NCBI GenBank assembly: GCA_018401495.1
Contig: JAGYJX010000015.1
Span: 372,001 to 436,000 of the forward strand
DNA length: 64,000 bases
Direction: 5' to 3'
Source of the DNA: Rhodospirillaceae bacterium
GTDB taxonomy: Bacteria; Pseudomonadota; Alphaproteobacteria; Thalassobaculales; Thalassobaculaceae
Shown in pieces: positions 22,561 through 31,983 of the stretch. The notes below the pieces were generated by a model. It made no database searches and was not told where the DNA came from. It saw only the letters and a program-made list of their open reading frames with translations. Every line of letters starts with the position of its first letter. The stretch's first letter is position 1. Position numbers and translations under genes: made by a program.

Positions 22561-23307
22561 ATGACGGTGTTGAGCGCCACTTCGGCCGGCCCGGCCGTCG
22601 GGCCGACGCCGTGGACGGTCATTGCCTTCGAGACGGTTGCCAGCACGATGGAGGAGGCCCGCCGGCTCGCCGTCGAAGGGGCGTCGGACCGAACCGCCGT
22701 CCGGGCCGGCTCCCAGAGCGGCGGGCGAGGGCGGCTCGGTCGACCGTGGTTGTCGCCGCCGGGAAACGTCTACACCACGGTCATCCTGCGGCCCGAGGTG
22801 CCGACCGCGCGCGCGGCGGAGTTGTCGCTGGTGGCCGCCGTCGCGATGTCGGATGCGATCGCCGCTTTTGCCTCGCCGGTCAGCCTGAAGTGGCCGAACG
22901 ATGTCTTGCTCGGCGGCGCCAAGGTCGCGGGTGTGCTGCTCGAGGCGATCGCCGCCGGCGCGGCGTTGTCGGCGGTGCTGGTCGGGATCGGGATCAACGT
23001 CGCCAGCCGGCCCCGAATTCAGGACCGGCCGACGGCGCGGGTTGCCGACGCCGATGCCGACGCGGTCTTCGAGGCGCTGCTGGAGGCGATCGGCCAGCGC
23101 TACGACCAGTGGCGGCTCGACGGCATGGCGGGCATCCGATCGGCGTGGCTCGACCGCGGTCCGGCACTCGACAGCGCGATGACGGTTGGGCAGGGTCAGA
23201 CCCGGATCGAGGGCCGGTTCGCGGGACTGGAGTCCGATGGAAGGCTCCGTCTCCGTCTCGCCGACGGGTCGGTGCTATCGATCGCCTCCGGCGAAGTGCT
23301 CGCGTGA
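22561..23307 (+). CDS. birA: Biotin--[acetyl-CoA-carboxylase] ligase
   Basis: Attaches biotin to carboxylase carrier proteins through biotinyl-AMP. The 248-residue protein has the catalytic loop GRGRLGRPWLSPPGNVYTT, the KWPNDVLL motif with its active-site Lys/Asp and a small C-terminal SH3-like domain. It lacks the N-terminal helix-turn-helix of the E. coli repressor type, so it should be an enzyme only. It lies between nuoN and coaX. Frame intact. Confidence 0.95.
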   Translation: MTVLSATSAGPAVGPTPWTVIAFETVASTMEEARRLAVEGASDRTAVRAGSQSGGRGRLGRPWLSPPGNVYTTVILRPEVPTARAAELSLVAAVAMSDAIAAFASPVSLKWPNDVLLGGAKVAGVLLEAIAAGAALSAVLVGIGINVASRPRIQDRPTARVADADADAVFEALLEAIGQRYDQWRLDGMAGIRSAWLDRGPALDSAMTVGQGQTRIEGRFAGLESDGRLRLRLADGSVLSIASGEVLA

Positions 23308-23317
23308 GGAGAAGGTG

Positions 23318-24121
23318 ATGCTGCTGGTGATCGATTGCGGAAACACGAACACCGTGTTCGCGGTCTATCGTGACGGGGACGAGGGTCCGCTCGGGTCCTG
23401 GCGCACGTCGACCGTTCCGACCCGAACGGCCGACGAGTACGCGGTCTGGCTGACACAGCTCATGGCCCTCGGCGGCCTCGACACCAAGGCGATTTCCGCG
23501 GTGATCCTCGCCACGGTGGTGCCGGCGAGCCTGTTCAGCCTGCGCAGCCTGTGCCGCAAGCATTTCAAGATCGACCCGATGGTGGTCGGCGAGGCGGGGG
23601 TGAGCCTCGGCATCGCGATCCGCATCGATCGACCCGAGGAGGTCGGCGCCGACCGCGTGGTCAACGCGGTCGCCGCCCACCGGCTCTACGGCGGGCCGCT
23701 GATCGTGGTCGATTTCGGCACCGCGACGACCTTCGACGTCGTCGACGACGACGGCGGCTACGCCGGCGGCATCATCGCGCCGGGGATAAACCTCTCCCTC
23801 GACGCGCTGTACATGGCGGCGGCGCAGCTTCCCAAGATCGCCATCCGTCCACCGGAGAGCCGGCCCAGTGACAACGAGCCGGTGCGGGTTATCGGCAAGA
23901 ACACCCGCGCGGCCATGCACTCGGGAATCTTCTGGGGATACGTCGCGATGATCGAAGGGCTGGTCTCGCGCATCAAGGCGGAGTATGGCCGGCCCATGAG
24001 GGTGATCGGGACCGGCGGCCTTTCCGCGCTTTTCGCCGAGTGGACCCCGGTGCTGGAGATCGTCGACGACGACCTCACGCTCGCGGGCCTGCGCATGATC
24101 CACAAACAGAACGCAGGCTGA
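23318..24121 (+). CDS. coaX: Type III pantothenate kinase
   Basis: Catalyses the first step of coenzyme A synthesis, phosphorylation of pantothenate. I choose ATG 23318 because MLLVIDCGNTNTVFAVY is the family start and AGGAG lies just upstream. The 267 residues carry the phosphate-binding motif DCGNTNT, the pantothenate region GADRVVNAVAAHRLYG, the catalytic DFGTATTFDVVD and GGIIAPGINLSLDAL. This family needs a monovalent cation and is not feedback-inhibited by CoA. RNase J follows after one base. Confidence 0.96.
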   Translation: MLLVIDCGNTNTVFAVYRDGDEGPLGSWRTSTVPTRTADEYAVWLTQLMALGGLDTKAISAVILATVVPASLFSLRSLCRKHFKIDPMVVGEAGVSLGIAIRIDRPEEVGADRVVNAVAAHRLYGGPLIVVDFGTATTFDVVDDDGGYAGGIIAPGINLSLDALYMAAAQLPKIAIRPPESRPSDNEPVRVIGKNTRAAMHSGIFWGYVAMIEGLVSRIKAEYGRPMRVIGTGGLSALFAEWTPVLEIVDDDLTLAGLRMIHKQNAG

Positions 24122-24122
24122 C

Positions 24123-25791
<1,669 letters not shown>

Positions 25792-25807
25792 AGGCAGGGA
25801 GGAACGC

Positions 25808-26212
25808 ATGATCGGGCGTCTCAACCACGTAGCCATCGCGGTCCCGGACCTGAGGCCGCCGCGGCAACCTATCGCGACACTCTGGGCGCGACGGTCTCCG
25901 CACCCGGAGGACCTGCCGGAGCACGGCGTGACCGTGGTGTTCGTCGAACTGCCCAACACCAAGATCGAACTGCTGCACCCGCTCGGCGCAGGGTCGCCGA
26001 TCGAGGCGTTCCTGGCGAAGTCGCCGTCCGGCGGCATCCATCACGTCTGCTATGAAGTCGACGATATCCGCGCGGCCCGAGATCGCCTGAGGGCTCAGGG
26101 CGCCCGCGTTCTCGGCGACGGCGAGCCGCGGATCGGCGCGCATGGCAAGCCGGTCCTGTTCCTGCATCCTAAGGATTTCAGCGGCACCCTGGTCGAACTC
26201 GAGCAGGCTTGA
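25808..26212 (+). CDS. mce: Methylmalonyl-CoA epimerase (internal scrambled segment)
   Basis: Interconverts (S)- and (R)-methylmalonyl-CoA in propionate metabolism; VOC fold. It begins MIGRLNHVAIAVPDL. A base is missing near 25852 and one is extra near 25903-25905, so about 17 residues between are read in the wrong frame although the gene stays open. Correcting both gives DLEAAAATYRDTLGATVSAPEDLPE. Metal-ligand regions are NHVAIAV (His), the GGIHHVCYEVDD His and the terminal Glu in GTLVELEQA. Corrected length is 134 residues. The DUF1467 gene follows. Confidence 0.9.
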   Translation: MIGRLNHVAIAVPDLRPPRQPIATLWARRSPHPEDLPEHGVTVVFVELPNTKIELLHPLGAGSPIEAFLAKSPSGGIHHVCYEVDDIRAARDRLRAQGARVLGDGEPRIGAHGKPVLFLHPKDFSGTLVELEQA

Positions 26213-26222
26213 GGAGCAGGAC

Positions 26223-26477
26223 ATGGACATCGTGTCGGGCGTCGTCGTGTACATCCTGCTGTGGTGGCTGGTCTTCTTCATGGCCCTCCCGGTTGGTGTC
26301 CGCGTGCCGACCGGCGACGAGCTCGGTCCCGGTCACGCTACCAGCGCTCCGATCCGGCCGAACCTGTGGCGCAAGGCGATGGCGTCGACCGTGATCGCGG
26401 CGGGCTTGTGGCTTGTCGTCCATTTCGTGATCGACGGGGACTTCTATTCGTTCCGGCAGGCCGTCAGCGACTGGTAA
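26223..26477 (+). CDS. DUF1467 family small membrane protein
   Basis: An 84-residue protein with two predicted membrane helices (VVVYILLWWLVFFMALPVGV and VIAAGLWLVVHFVI). Between them is a short hydrophilic loop with PTGDELGPGHATSAP and NLWRKAM. The WW..FF.ALP.GV pattern and its place after mce are typical of DUF1467 in alphaproteobacteria, where it usually precedes proS. Here proS is not next; an RNA-rich gap follows. Function is unknown. Confidence 0.85.
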   Translation: MDIVSGVVVYILLWWLVFFMALPVGVRVPTGDELGPGHATSAPIRPNLWRKAMASTVIAAGLWLVVHFVIDGDFYSFRQAVSDW

Positions 26478-26577
26478 CGAGCGCGCGCCGCTGAGGTCGC
26501 ATCGCAGCAAACAGGCAAACGCGCTGACCTGAAGCAGGCATAAGCTTAAAATTTAATCATCAAATGGCGTTATGGTC

Positions 26578-26611
26578 AAAAAAAAGCGGCAAAAGCACAT
26601 TCGCTCTTGCC
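26578..26611 (-). terminator. Rho-independent terminator reading leftwards
   Basis: Read on the minus strand, a 9-base stem (GGCAAGAGC with GCTTTTGCC) with a 6-base loop is followed by GCTTTTTTTT. One pair is G-U on the minus strand but a mismatched A-C on the plus strand, so the element fits a leftward transcript. No gene ending here on the minus strand is recognised. Confidence 0.65.
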
Positions 26612-26636
26612 ACCTGAAAACTCGTAGTCCTAGGTT
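26607..26636 (+). promoter_or_regulatory. Possible promoter of the small RNA
   Basis: TTGCCA at 26607-26612 and TAGGTT at 26631-26636 are 18 bases apart. A start near 26643 would fit the 5' hairpin of the predicted RNA. The -10 match is weak. Confidence 0.4.
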
Positions 26637-26642
26637 CTTTGT

Positions 26643-26729
26643 GTTGATCGGGTGACCGATCATGAACGCCTGATGGCGTTTCCTCCCTAAACTCGGGCCG
26701 TGCCGGCTATGCCGGTGCGGTCTTTTTTT
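26643..26729 (+). ncRNA. Probable trans-acting small RNA, MmgR/alpha-r8-like
   Basis: About 87 bases with clear structure. GATCGG/CCGATC hairpin with GTGA loop at 26646-26661. AACGCC/GGCGTT hairpin with TGAT loop at 26665-26680. An unpaired TTTCCTCCCT at 26679-26688 follows, then a terminator stem of about 12 pairs (26696-26722) followed by seven T. From memory, the TTTCCTCCCT stretch is the conserved core of the alphaproteobacterial MmgR (alpha-r8) family, which controls polyhydroxybutyrate storage in Sinorhizobium. The pyrimidine core could pair with ribosome-binding sites. The surrounding 26478-26859 gap is AT-rich and holds no convincing protein gene. Confidence 0.65.
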
Positions 26730-26859
26730 GTTCGTTGGTGACCATACGATACCGATCTGAGCCCGTCGACCATTTTTTCCATCAAACGAACAATTTTCGA
26801 TCCCGTCTTCGGCAATATCAGGCATCATTGTAACCTAAATACCCTTCTCAAAAGCCCAA

Positions 26860-27294
26860 ATGAAAAAAATTAACCTATCATTAACTCTCGTTTTGGCATT
26901 AATCCCGATCGGCGCCCACGCACAGGACAGTTCTTCCCGTGAGCTGAAGATCGCCGACCAGGACTGCCGGCGCCTTGTCATGCACCGGCCCGATGCCGAC
27001 GTAGCCTACTCACCGGGTGTCGATGTCAGAGGCAATCCGGTCGCGCCGGCGGACTTGCCGGGACAGGCCAGGATCAACGCTCCCAAGGAAATCACCATCC
27101 GGGTGACTGTGGACCTTCTGCAGCGGCACGGCGTTCCGGCGGACTCGCCGATTGCGCCACGGGGAGAAGCGGCGGTGGGGACGGTTGTGTTACGACATCC
27201 TGTCGGGCCGCCTGACGTATGACGGTCAGGCGCTCAACGATCCCGAGCAGGACGCCCTGGCGGCCGCCTGCGCGGGACGCCGCCACGAAAGTAA
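26860..27294 (+). CDS. Small secreted protein of unknown function (frame broken)
   Basis: The start MKKINLSLTLVLALIPIGAHAQ is a clear signal peptide with an AHA-Q cleavage site, so the product is periplasmic. The mature part includes DADVAYSPGVDVRGNPVAPA and then ITIRVTVDLLQRHGV, resembling a small family of alphaproteobacterial periplasmic proteins I cannot name. An extra T at about 27190 breaks the frame, after which VYDILSGRLTYDGQALNDPE continues. The end is uncertain: a TAA at 27292-27294 is the likely stop, but reaching it needs a second correction nearby. Without corrections it would stop at 27222. The first 60 bases are notably AT-rich. Confidence 0.65.
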
Positions 27295-27315
27295 GGGCGT
27301 CCCGAAGGACGCCCT
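27294..27315 (-). terminator. Hairpin after the acyl-CoA dehydrogenase gene
   Basis: A 9-base perfect stem (AGGGCGTCC with GGACGCCCT). Read leftwards it encloses a TTCG tetraloop closed by C-G, an especially stable form. It lies 38 bases after the stop of the leftward acyl-CoA dehydrogenase gene. The T-rich tail is weak, so termination is inferred. Confidence 0.6.
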
Positions 27316-27352
27316 GTGTCGATGCGGCGGTGAAGGTAAGGTTCGGACCGGA

Positions 27353-28585
27353 TCAACCGGCGCTGAACGCCTGAATGCCGGTCTGCGCCCGACCGAGGAT
27401 CAGCGCGTGCACGTCGTGGGTGCCCTCGTAGGTGTTCACCGCCTCGAGGTTAAGCACGTGACGGATCACATGGTACTCGTCCGACACGCCGTTGCCGCCG
27501 TGCATGTCACGAGCGGTTCGGGCGATATCGAGGGCCTTCCCACACGAGTTGCGCTTGCACAACGAGATCGCTTCCGGCGCCGCCCGGCCTTCGTCCAGCA
27601 GGCGGCCAAGGCGCAGGCAGGCCTGCATGCCGATGGTGATCTCGGTCTGCATGTCGGCAAGCTTCTTTTGGATCAGCTGGTTGGCCGCCAACGGGCGCCC
27701 GAACTGCTGGCGATCGAGGGTGTACTGCAGCGCGGCGTGCCAGCATGCCTCGGCGGCGCCGAGGGCGCCCCAGGAGATGCCGTAGCGTGCCTTGTTCAGG
27801 CATCCGAACGGCCCCTTCAGGCCGCTCACGTTCGGCAGCAGATTCTCGTCCGGGACGAACACGCCGTCCATGACGATCTCGCCGGTGACCGAGGCGCGCA
27901 GGCTGAACTTGCCCTCGATCTTCGGGGCCGAGAGACCCTTCATGCCCTTCTCGAGCACGAAGCCCCGGATCACACCGTCCTCGGTCTTGCCCCAGACCAC
28001 GAACACGTCGGCGATCGGCGAGTTGGTGATCCACATCTTGGCGCCGGACAGGGTGTAGCCGCCGTCGACCTTCACCGCCCGGGTCTTCATGCCGCCCGGA
28101 TCGGAGCCGTGGTCCGGCTCGGTGAGGCCGAAACAGCCGACCCACTCGCCGGTGGCGAGCTTCGGCAGGTACTTGCGGCGCTGCTCCTCGGAGCCGTACG
28201 CGTGGATCGGGTGCATCACCAGGCTGGACTGCACGCTCATGGCCGAGCGGTACCCCGAATCGACCCGTTCGACCTCGCGGGCGATCAGGCCGTAGCAGAC
28301 ATGATTGACGCCGGCCCCGCCGTACTCCTCGCCGATGGTCGCGCCGAGAAAGCCGAGTTCCCCCATCTCGTTCATGATCTCGCGGTGGAACACCTCGTTC
28401 CGGAACGCCTCGCGCACCCGCGGCAGGAGCTTCTCCTGGCAGTAGGCGCGCGCGGCGTCGCGGACCATGCGCTCATCCTCGCTCGAGCTGGTCGTCGAGG
28501 AGCAGGGGGTCGTCCCAAGCGAAGTCGGGACGGGAGGAGTCTTGGAGGCGGGCGCTTCCGCCATCGCGGCCACGGGCGGGTTCAT
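27353..28585 (-). CDS. gcdH: Acyl-CoA dehydrogenase, probably glutaryl-CoA dehydrogenase (N-terminal segment scrambled)
   Basis: FAD-dependent oxidation and decarboxylation of glutaryl-CoA to crotonyl-CoA in lysine and tryptophan breakdown. The 410 residues carry [40 protein letters not shown] and [16 protein letters not shown]. The catalytic Glu is in [21 protein letters not shown] base missing near 28527 and one extra near 28485 leave about 14 residues in the wrong frame. Corrected, they read [20 protein letters not shown], as in the family. GAGGAG lies 5 bases before the ATG at 28585. The substrate assignment rests on overall similarity; a related acyl-CoA dehydrogenase cannot be excluded. 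Confidence 0.88.
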   Translation of the reverse strand: MNPPVAAMAEAPASKTPPVPTSLGTTPCSSTTSSSEDERMVRDAARAYCQEKLLPRVREAFRNEVFHREIMNEMGELGFLGATIGEEYGGAGVNHVCYGLIAREVERVDSGYRSAMSVQSSLVMHPIHAYGSEEQRRKYLPKLATGEWVGCFGLTEPDHGSDPGGMKTRAVKVDGGYTLSGAKMWITNSPIADVFVVWGKTEDGVIRGFVLEKGMKGLSAPKIEGKFSLRASVTGEIVMDGVFVPDENLLPNVSGLKGPFGCLNKARYGISWGALGAAEACWHAALQYTLDRQQFGRPLAANQLIQKKLADMQTEITIGMQACLRLGRLLDEGRAAPEAISLCKRNSCGKALDIARTARDMHGGNGVSDEYHVIRHVLNLEAVNTYEGTHDVHALILGRAQTGIQAFSAG

Positions 28586-28667
28586 CGGGAACTCCTCGTC
28601 ATCGAGCGTGATCAGGACTTATATACGCCGACGGACCGGCAGGTCCAAACGCGGGAAGGGAGCGGCG

Positions 28668-28872
28668 ATGGCCACCGGCCGGGAGGACGGCGTGATCTTC
28701 GAGTTCATCACGCGTCGGCGCCTACGTCAAGGTCAGCGCCATCGACGTCGAGACCGGCATCGAGGCATCGATCGTCGGCAATCCCATGAGCGGCGAGGCG
28801 GCGCTCCGGCGCACCGCGCTGCGCAAGCTTCAATACGTCGTCGACAGGCGCAAATCGGGGGGCCGATCCTGA
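28668..28872 (+). CDS. DUF6898-like small protein (frame broken by one extra base)
   Basis: ATG 28668 with GGGAG upstream starts MATGREDGVIFEFITR. An extra base near 28713-28717 breaks the frame; removing it gives GAYVKVSAIDVETGIEASIV and then NPMSGEAALRRTALRKLQYV, 67 residues in all. The pattern (short acidic start, GAYVKVSAID, GEAALRR..RKL.YV) matches a small conserved alphaproteobacterial family I recall as DUF6898. Function is unknown. It sits between the divergent gcdH and the convergent mucR. Confidence 0.75.
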
Positions 28873-28920
28873 AGCTCGCGCTCCGGCCGATGCTGCCGGC
28901 GCGCCGGAGCCGACTTCGGT

Positions 28921-29369
28921 TCAGGCGGTCTTCCGACGCCCGGTGCGACGCGTCGTCTGACGGCCGAGGCCGATCTTCTTTGCGAAATCGGAGCGCTGCT
29001 GCGCGTAGTTCGGCGCCACCATCGGATAATCGGCCGGCAGCCCCCATTTGGCCCGGTACTCCTCGGGCGTCATGTCGTAGGTGGTGCGCAGGTGCCGCTT
29101 GAGCATCTTGAGCTGCTTGCCGTCCTCGAGGCACACGATGTAGTCGGGCGTGATCGACTTCTTGATCGCCACCGCCGGCCGCAAGGGCTCCGGCTCAGGG
29201 TCGCCGCCGCCGCTCGGCCAGACCCTTGAGCGCGCCGTGAATGGCGTGGATCACCTCCGAGATCTGGTTCGAGGCGATCGAGTTGTTGCTCAGATACGCG
29301 GCGACCACGGTGGTCGTCATCTTGATCAGAGACTTGCTGTCGACCCGTCGCCCAGTGCTTGTTCAGTCA
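28921..29369 (-). CDS. mucR: MucR/Ros-family transcriptional regulator (two frame breaks)
   Basis: Zinc-finger DNA-binding protein of the alphaproteobacterial MucR/Ros group, a nucleoid-like regulator of surface, motility and cell-cycle genes. ATG 29369 starts [11 protein letters not shown] base is missing near 29342; then [20 protein letters not shown] and [17 protein letters not shown] follow. An extra base near 29214 precedes the conserved [20 protein letters not shown] and [20 protein letters not shown]. Corrected length is about 149 residues. The finger region has Cys in YIVCLEDG and the His of [16 protein letters not shown]. Without correction only the last 87 residues would be called, losing the N-terminal oligomerisation half. 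Confidence 0.88.
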
Positions 29370-29660
29370 TGAAACGAACCAGTTTTTGTTTGTGGATATT
29401 GTTGGTTAGTTGGCATGCGGCGTGTGATAAGTCAACGCCTGCTCTCTGAATAAACCTTGCTGTGTTGGTGTGAGCGTGAGGCAGGAGCCAGTCGAGACCA
29501 AGGGTTGCTGGACGTTCGACTTGCTCGGGCTTGGCTCGTCGGATCGGCACGCTCGCCTCGCCATGGGCAGCGAGACCCGTCGAAACGCCACGAGTGGTGG
29601 CCAGAACCCGACGGTTCGGCGTATATGGGGGCTGGATCGATCGATTGGAGCTTGGCGGCC
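29370..29660. other. Divergent intergenic region between mucR and rpiB
   Basis: About 290 bases without a gene. The mucR side (29370-29460) is AT-rich with runs such as TTTTTGTTTGTGG, the type of DNA MucR proteins prefer, so autoregulation is possible. A TTGACT lies on the minus strand at 29435-29430 without a convincing -10. The rpiB side is GC-rich and no promoter is clear. Confidence 0.5.
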
Positions 29661-30122
29661 ATGAGCAGCGAGATCATCGCGCTGGCATCCGACCACGGTG
29701 GGTTCGTCCTCAAGACGAGCCTGACCGAGGAACTGAAACGTCTGGGCTACATGGTTCTCGATCTCGGCACGCATTCTGGCGACTCCGTCGACTATCCGGA
29801 CTTCGGCTATCGGATCGCGGCGGCCCTGGCCGAAGGAAAGGCCACGTTGGGCGTAGCCGTCTGTGGGTCGGGCATAGGGATCAGCATGGCCGCGAACCGG
29901 TATCCGTGGGTTCGTGCCGCTCTCTGCCACGACGTCACCAGCGCCCGGCTGTCACGCGAGCACAACGACGCCAACGTTATCGCGTTTGGGGAACGTCTCA
30001 TTGGCACTGAGGTTGCCAGAGAGGCGCTTCGGGTGTTCCTGGCCACGCCCTTTGCCGGCAATCGACATGTCGCGCGGGTAGAGAAGCTCGGGGCACCCCC
30101 CCGGACACCAAGCATCTCCTGA
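29661..30122 (+). CDS. rpiB: Ribose-5-phosphate isomerase B
   Basis: Interconverts ribose 5-phosphate and ribulose 5-phosphate in the pentose phosphate pathway; RpiB/LacAB fold. The 153 residues start MSSEIIALASDHGGFVLK. They carry the phosphate and active-site segments ASDHGG, DYPDFGYRIA, the catalytic Cys in VAVCGSGIGISMAANR and CHDVTSARLSREHNDANVIA. The last ~10 residues (GAPPRTPSIS) differ from the usual ending, possibly because of the C run at 30094-30100. glyA starts 30 bases after the stop. Confidence 0.93.
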   Translation: MSSEIIALASDHGGFVLKTSLTEELKRLGYMVLDLGTHSGDSVDYPDFGYRIAAALAEGKATLGVAVCGSGIGISMAANRYPWVRAALCHDVTSARLSREHNDANVIAFGERLIGTEVAREALRVFLATPFAGNRHVARVEKLGAPPRTPSIS

Positions 30123-30152
30123 TTGCAGATTGAACAGCGAGGCCTCGCACTC

Positions 30153-31461
30153 ATGACAATGGCTGCCACAACCCACACCGATGCAAGCGCGTTCTTCGGC
30201 AATCGACTCGCCACGGCCGATCCGGAACTGCTCGAGGCGCTGACCGGGGAATTGGCGCGCCAGCAGGAGCAGATCGAACTGATCGCGTCCGAGAACATTG
30301 TCTCCCGGGCGGTGCTGGAGGCCCAGGGATCCGTACTGACCAACAAGTATGCCGAGGGCTATCCAGGCAGGCGCTATTACGGCGGCTGCGAGTATGTGGA
30401 TGTTGCCGAGCGGCTGGCCATCGAGCGTGCCACCCGGCTGTTCGACTGCGCTTTCGCCAACGTGCAGCCGCATTCCGGCGCCCAGGCAAACCAGGCCGTG
30501 TTCATGGCCTTGCTGAAGCCGGGCGACACCATCCTCGGCATGTCCCTGGACGCCGGCGGCCATCTGACCCACGGCGCCGCCCCGAACCAGTCGGGCAAGT
30601 GGTTCAACGCCATCGGCTACGGGGTTCGGGAAGGTGACGGGCTGATCGACTACGACCGGGCTGAGGCGCTGGCGCGCGAACATCGGCCCAAGATCGTTAT
30701 CGCGGGTGGCTCCGCGTACTCGCGGATCATCGATTTCGCGCGGTTCCGCGCCATCGCCGATTCCGTCGGAGCCTTCCTGATGGTGGACATGGCGCATTTC
30801 GCCGGCCTGGTCGCCGGCGGCGTGTATCCAAGTCCGCTCCCGCACGCCCACGTCGTAACCACCACGACTCACAAGACGCTGCGGGGACCGCGTGGCGGCA
30901 TGGTGCTGTCGACGGACTCCGACCTTGGAAAGAAGATCAACTCGGCCGTGTTCCCGGGGCTGCAGGGCGGTCCTTTGATGCACGTGATTGCCGCCAAGGC
31001 AGTCGCCTTCGGTGAAGCTCTCAGGCCGGATTTCCGGGTTTACGCTCAAGCGGTGGTGGACAATGCCAAGGCTTTGGCATCGGCGCTCGAGCAGCGTGGT
31101 CTGGCGATCGTGTCCGGCGGCACCGACAGCCACCTGATGCTGGTCGACCTCCGCCCGAAGGGCCTCAAGGGGCGCGACACAGAGGCCGCTCTGGAGCGCG
31201 CCGCCATCACCTGCAACAAGAATGGCGTGCCGTTCGATCCGGAGAAGCCGACGGTGACGTCCGGTATCCGGCTTGGAACGCCGGCCGGCACGACGCGTGG
31301 TTTCGGGGTCATGGAGTTCCAGCAGATCGGGTCCATGATCGGCGATGTCATGGACGCGCTGGCCCGCAATCCCTGAAGGCGACGCCCAGGTCGAGGCGGC
31401 GGTGCGGGGACGGGTCGAGGACATGTGCCGGCGGTTTCCGATCTATTCGGATCTCGGCTGA
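30153..31461 (+). CDS. glyA: Serine hydroxymethyltransferase (frame broken near the C-terminus)
   Basis: PLP enzyme converting serine and tetrahydrofolate to glycine and methylene-tetrahydrofolate. ATG 30153 starts [15 protein letters not shown]. Conserved segments are [40 protein letters not shown] and the PLP lysine in [15 protein letters not shown]. An extra C in the run at 31371-31373 produces a TGA at 31374. Removing it gives [20 protein letters not shown] and an end at [12 protein letters not shown], about 435 residues, the usual length. nrdR follows after 29 bases, a common alphaproteobacterial order. Confidence 0.95.
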
Positions 31462-31490
31462 CCGGCACGAGGCGAGGGGAGACGACGGCG

Positions 31491-31968
31491 ATGCGCTGCC
31501 CGTTCTGCGGGAACGACGACACCCAGGTTGAAGGACTCGCGTCCGACCGAGGACAACACCTCCATTCGCCGCCGACGGTTTTGCCCGGCCTGCGGCGCCC
31601 GCTTCACCACGTTCGAGAGGGTTCAGCTTCGCGAACTGACGGTGTTGAAGAAGACCGGCAAGCGGGTGCCGTTCGACCGCGACAAGCTCGCCCGGTCGAT
31701 ACAGATAGCGTTGCGCAAGCGGCCGATCGATCCGGAGCGGATCGAGCGGCTCACCACCGGTATCGTGCGTCGACTTGAGAGCATGGGAGAAAGCGAGATC
31801 CCGTCCGACGTGATCGGCGAGATGGTGATGGACGCTCTCGCGAACGTCGACCAGGTCGCCTACGTGCGTTTTGCCTCGGTTTACAAGAACTTCCGCGAGG
31901 CGAAGGACTTCGAGAACTTCGTGGAAAACATCCAGACCGGCGGGGACTTCGATCGCGAGCGCGACTGA
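31491..31968 (+). CDS. nrdR: Transcriptional repressor NrdR (frame broken by one extra base)
   Basis: Zinc-ribbon/ATP-cone repressor of ribonucleotide reductase genes, sensing ATP and dATP. ATG 31491 starts [13 protein letters not shown]. An extra T at 31528-31529 breaks the frame; the rest is [20 protein letters not shown] and onward. Corrected length is 158 residues. Zinc ligands are CPFC and CPAC. The ATP-cone carries [20 protein letters not shown]. No NrdR box was found in this window, so its targets lie elsewhere. Confidence 0.95.
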
Positions 31969-31983
31969 CGCCCTGGAATTGTC

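Noticed and set aside
26553..26828. Minus-strand 91-codon frame across the small-RNA region
   Set aside because: It runs through two terminators and the structured RNA, and has no recognisable domain.
27152..28789. Long plus-strand frame through the acyl-CoA dehydrogenase
   Set aside because: Only its first part continues the small secreted protein. The rest is antisense to gcdH.
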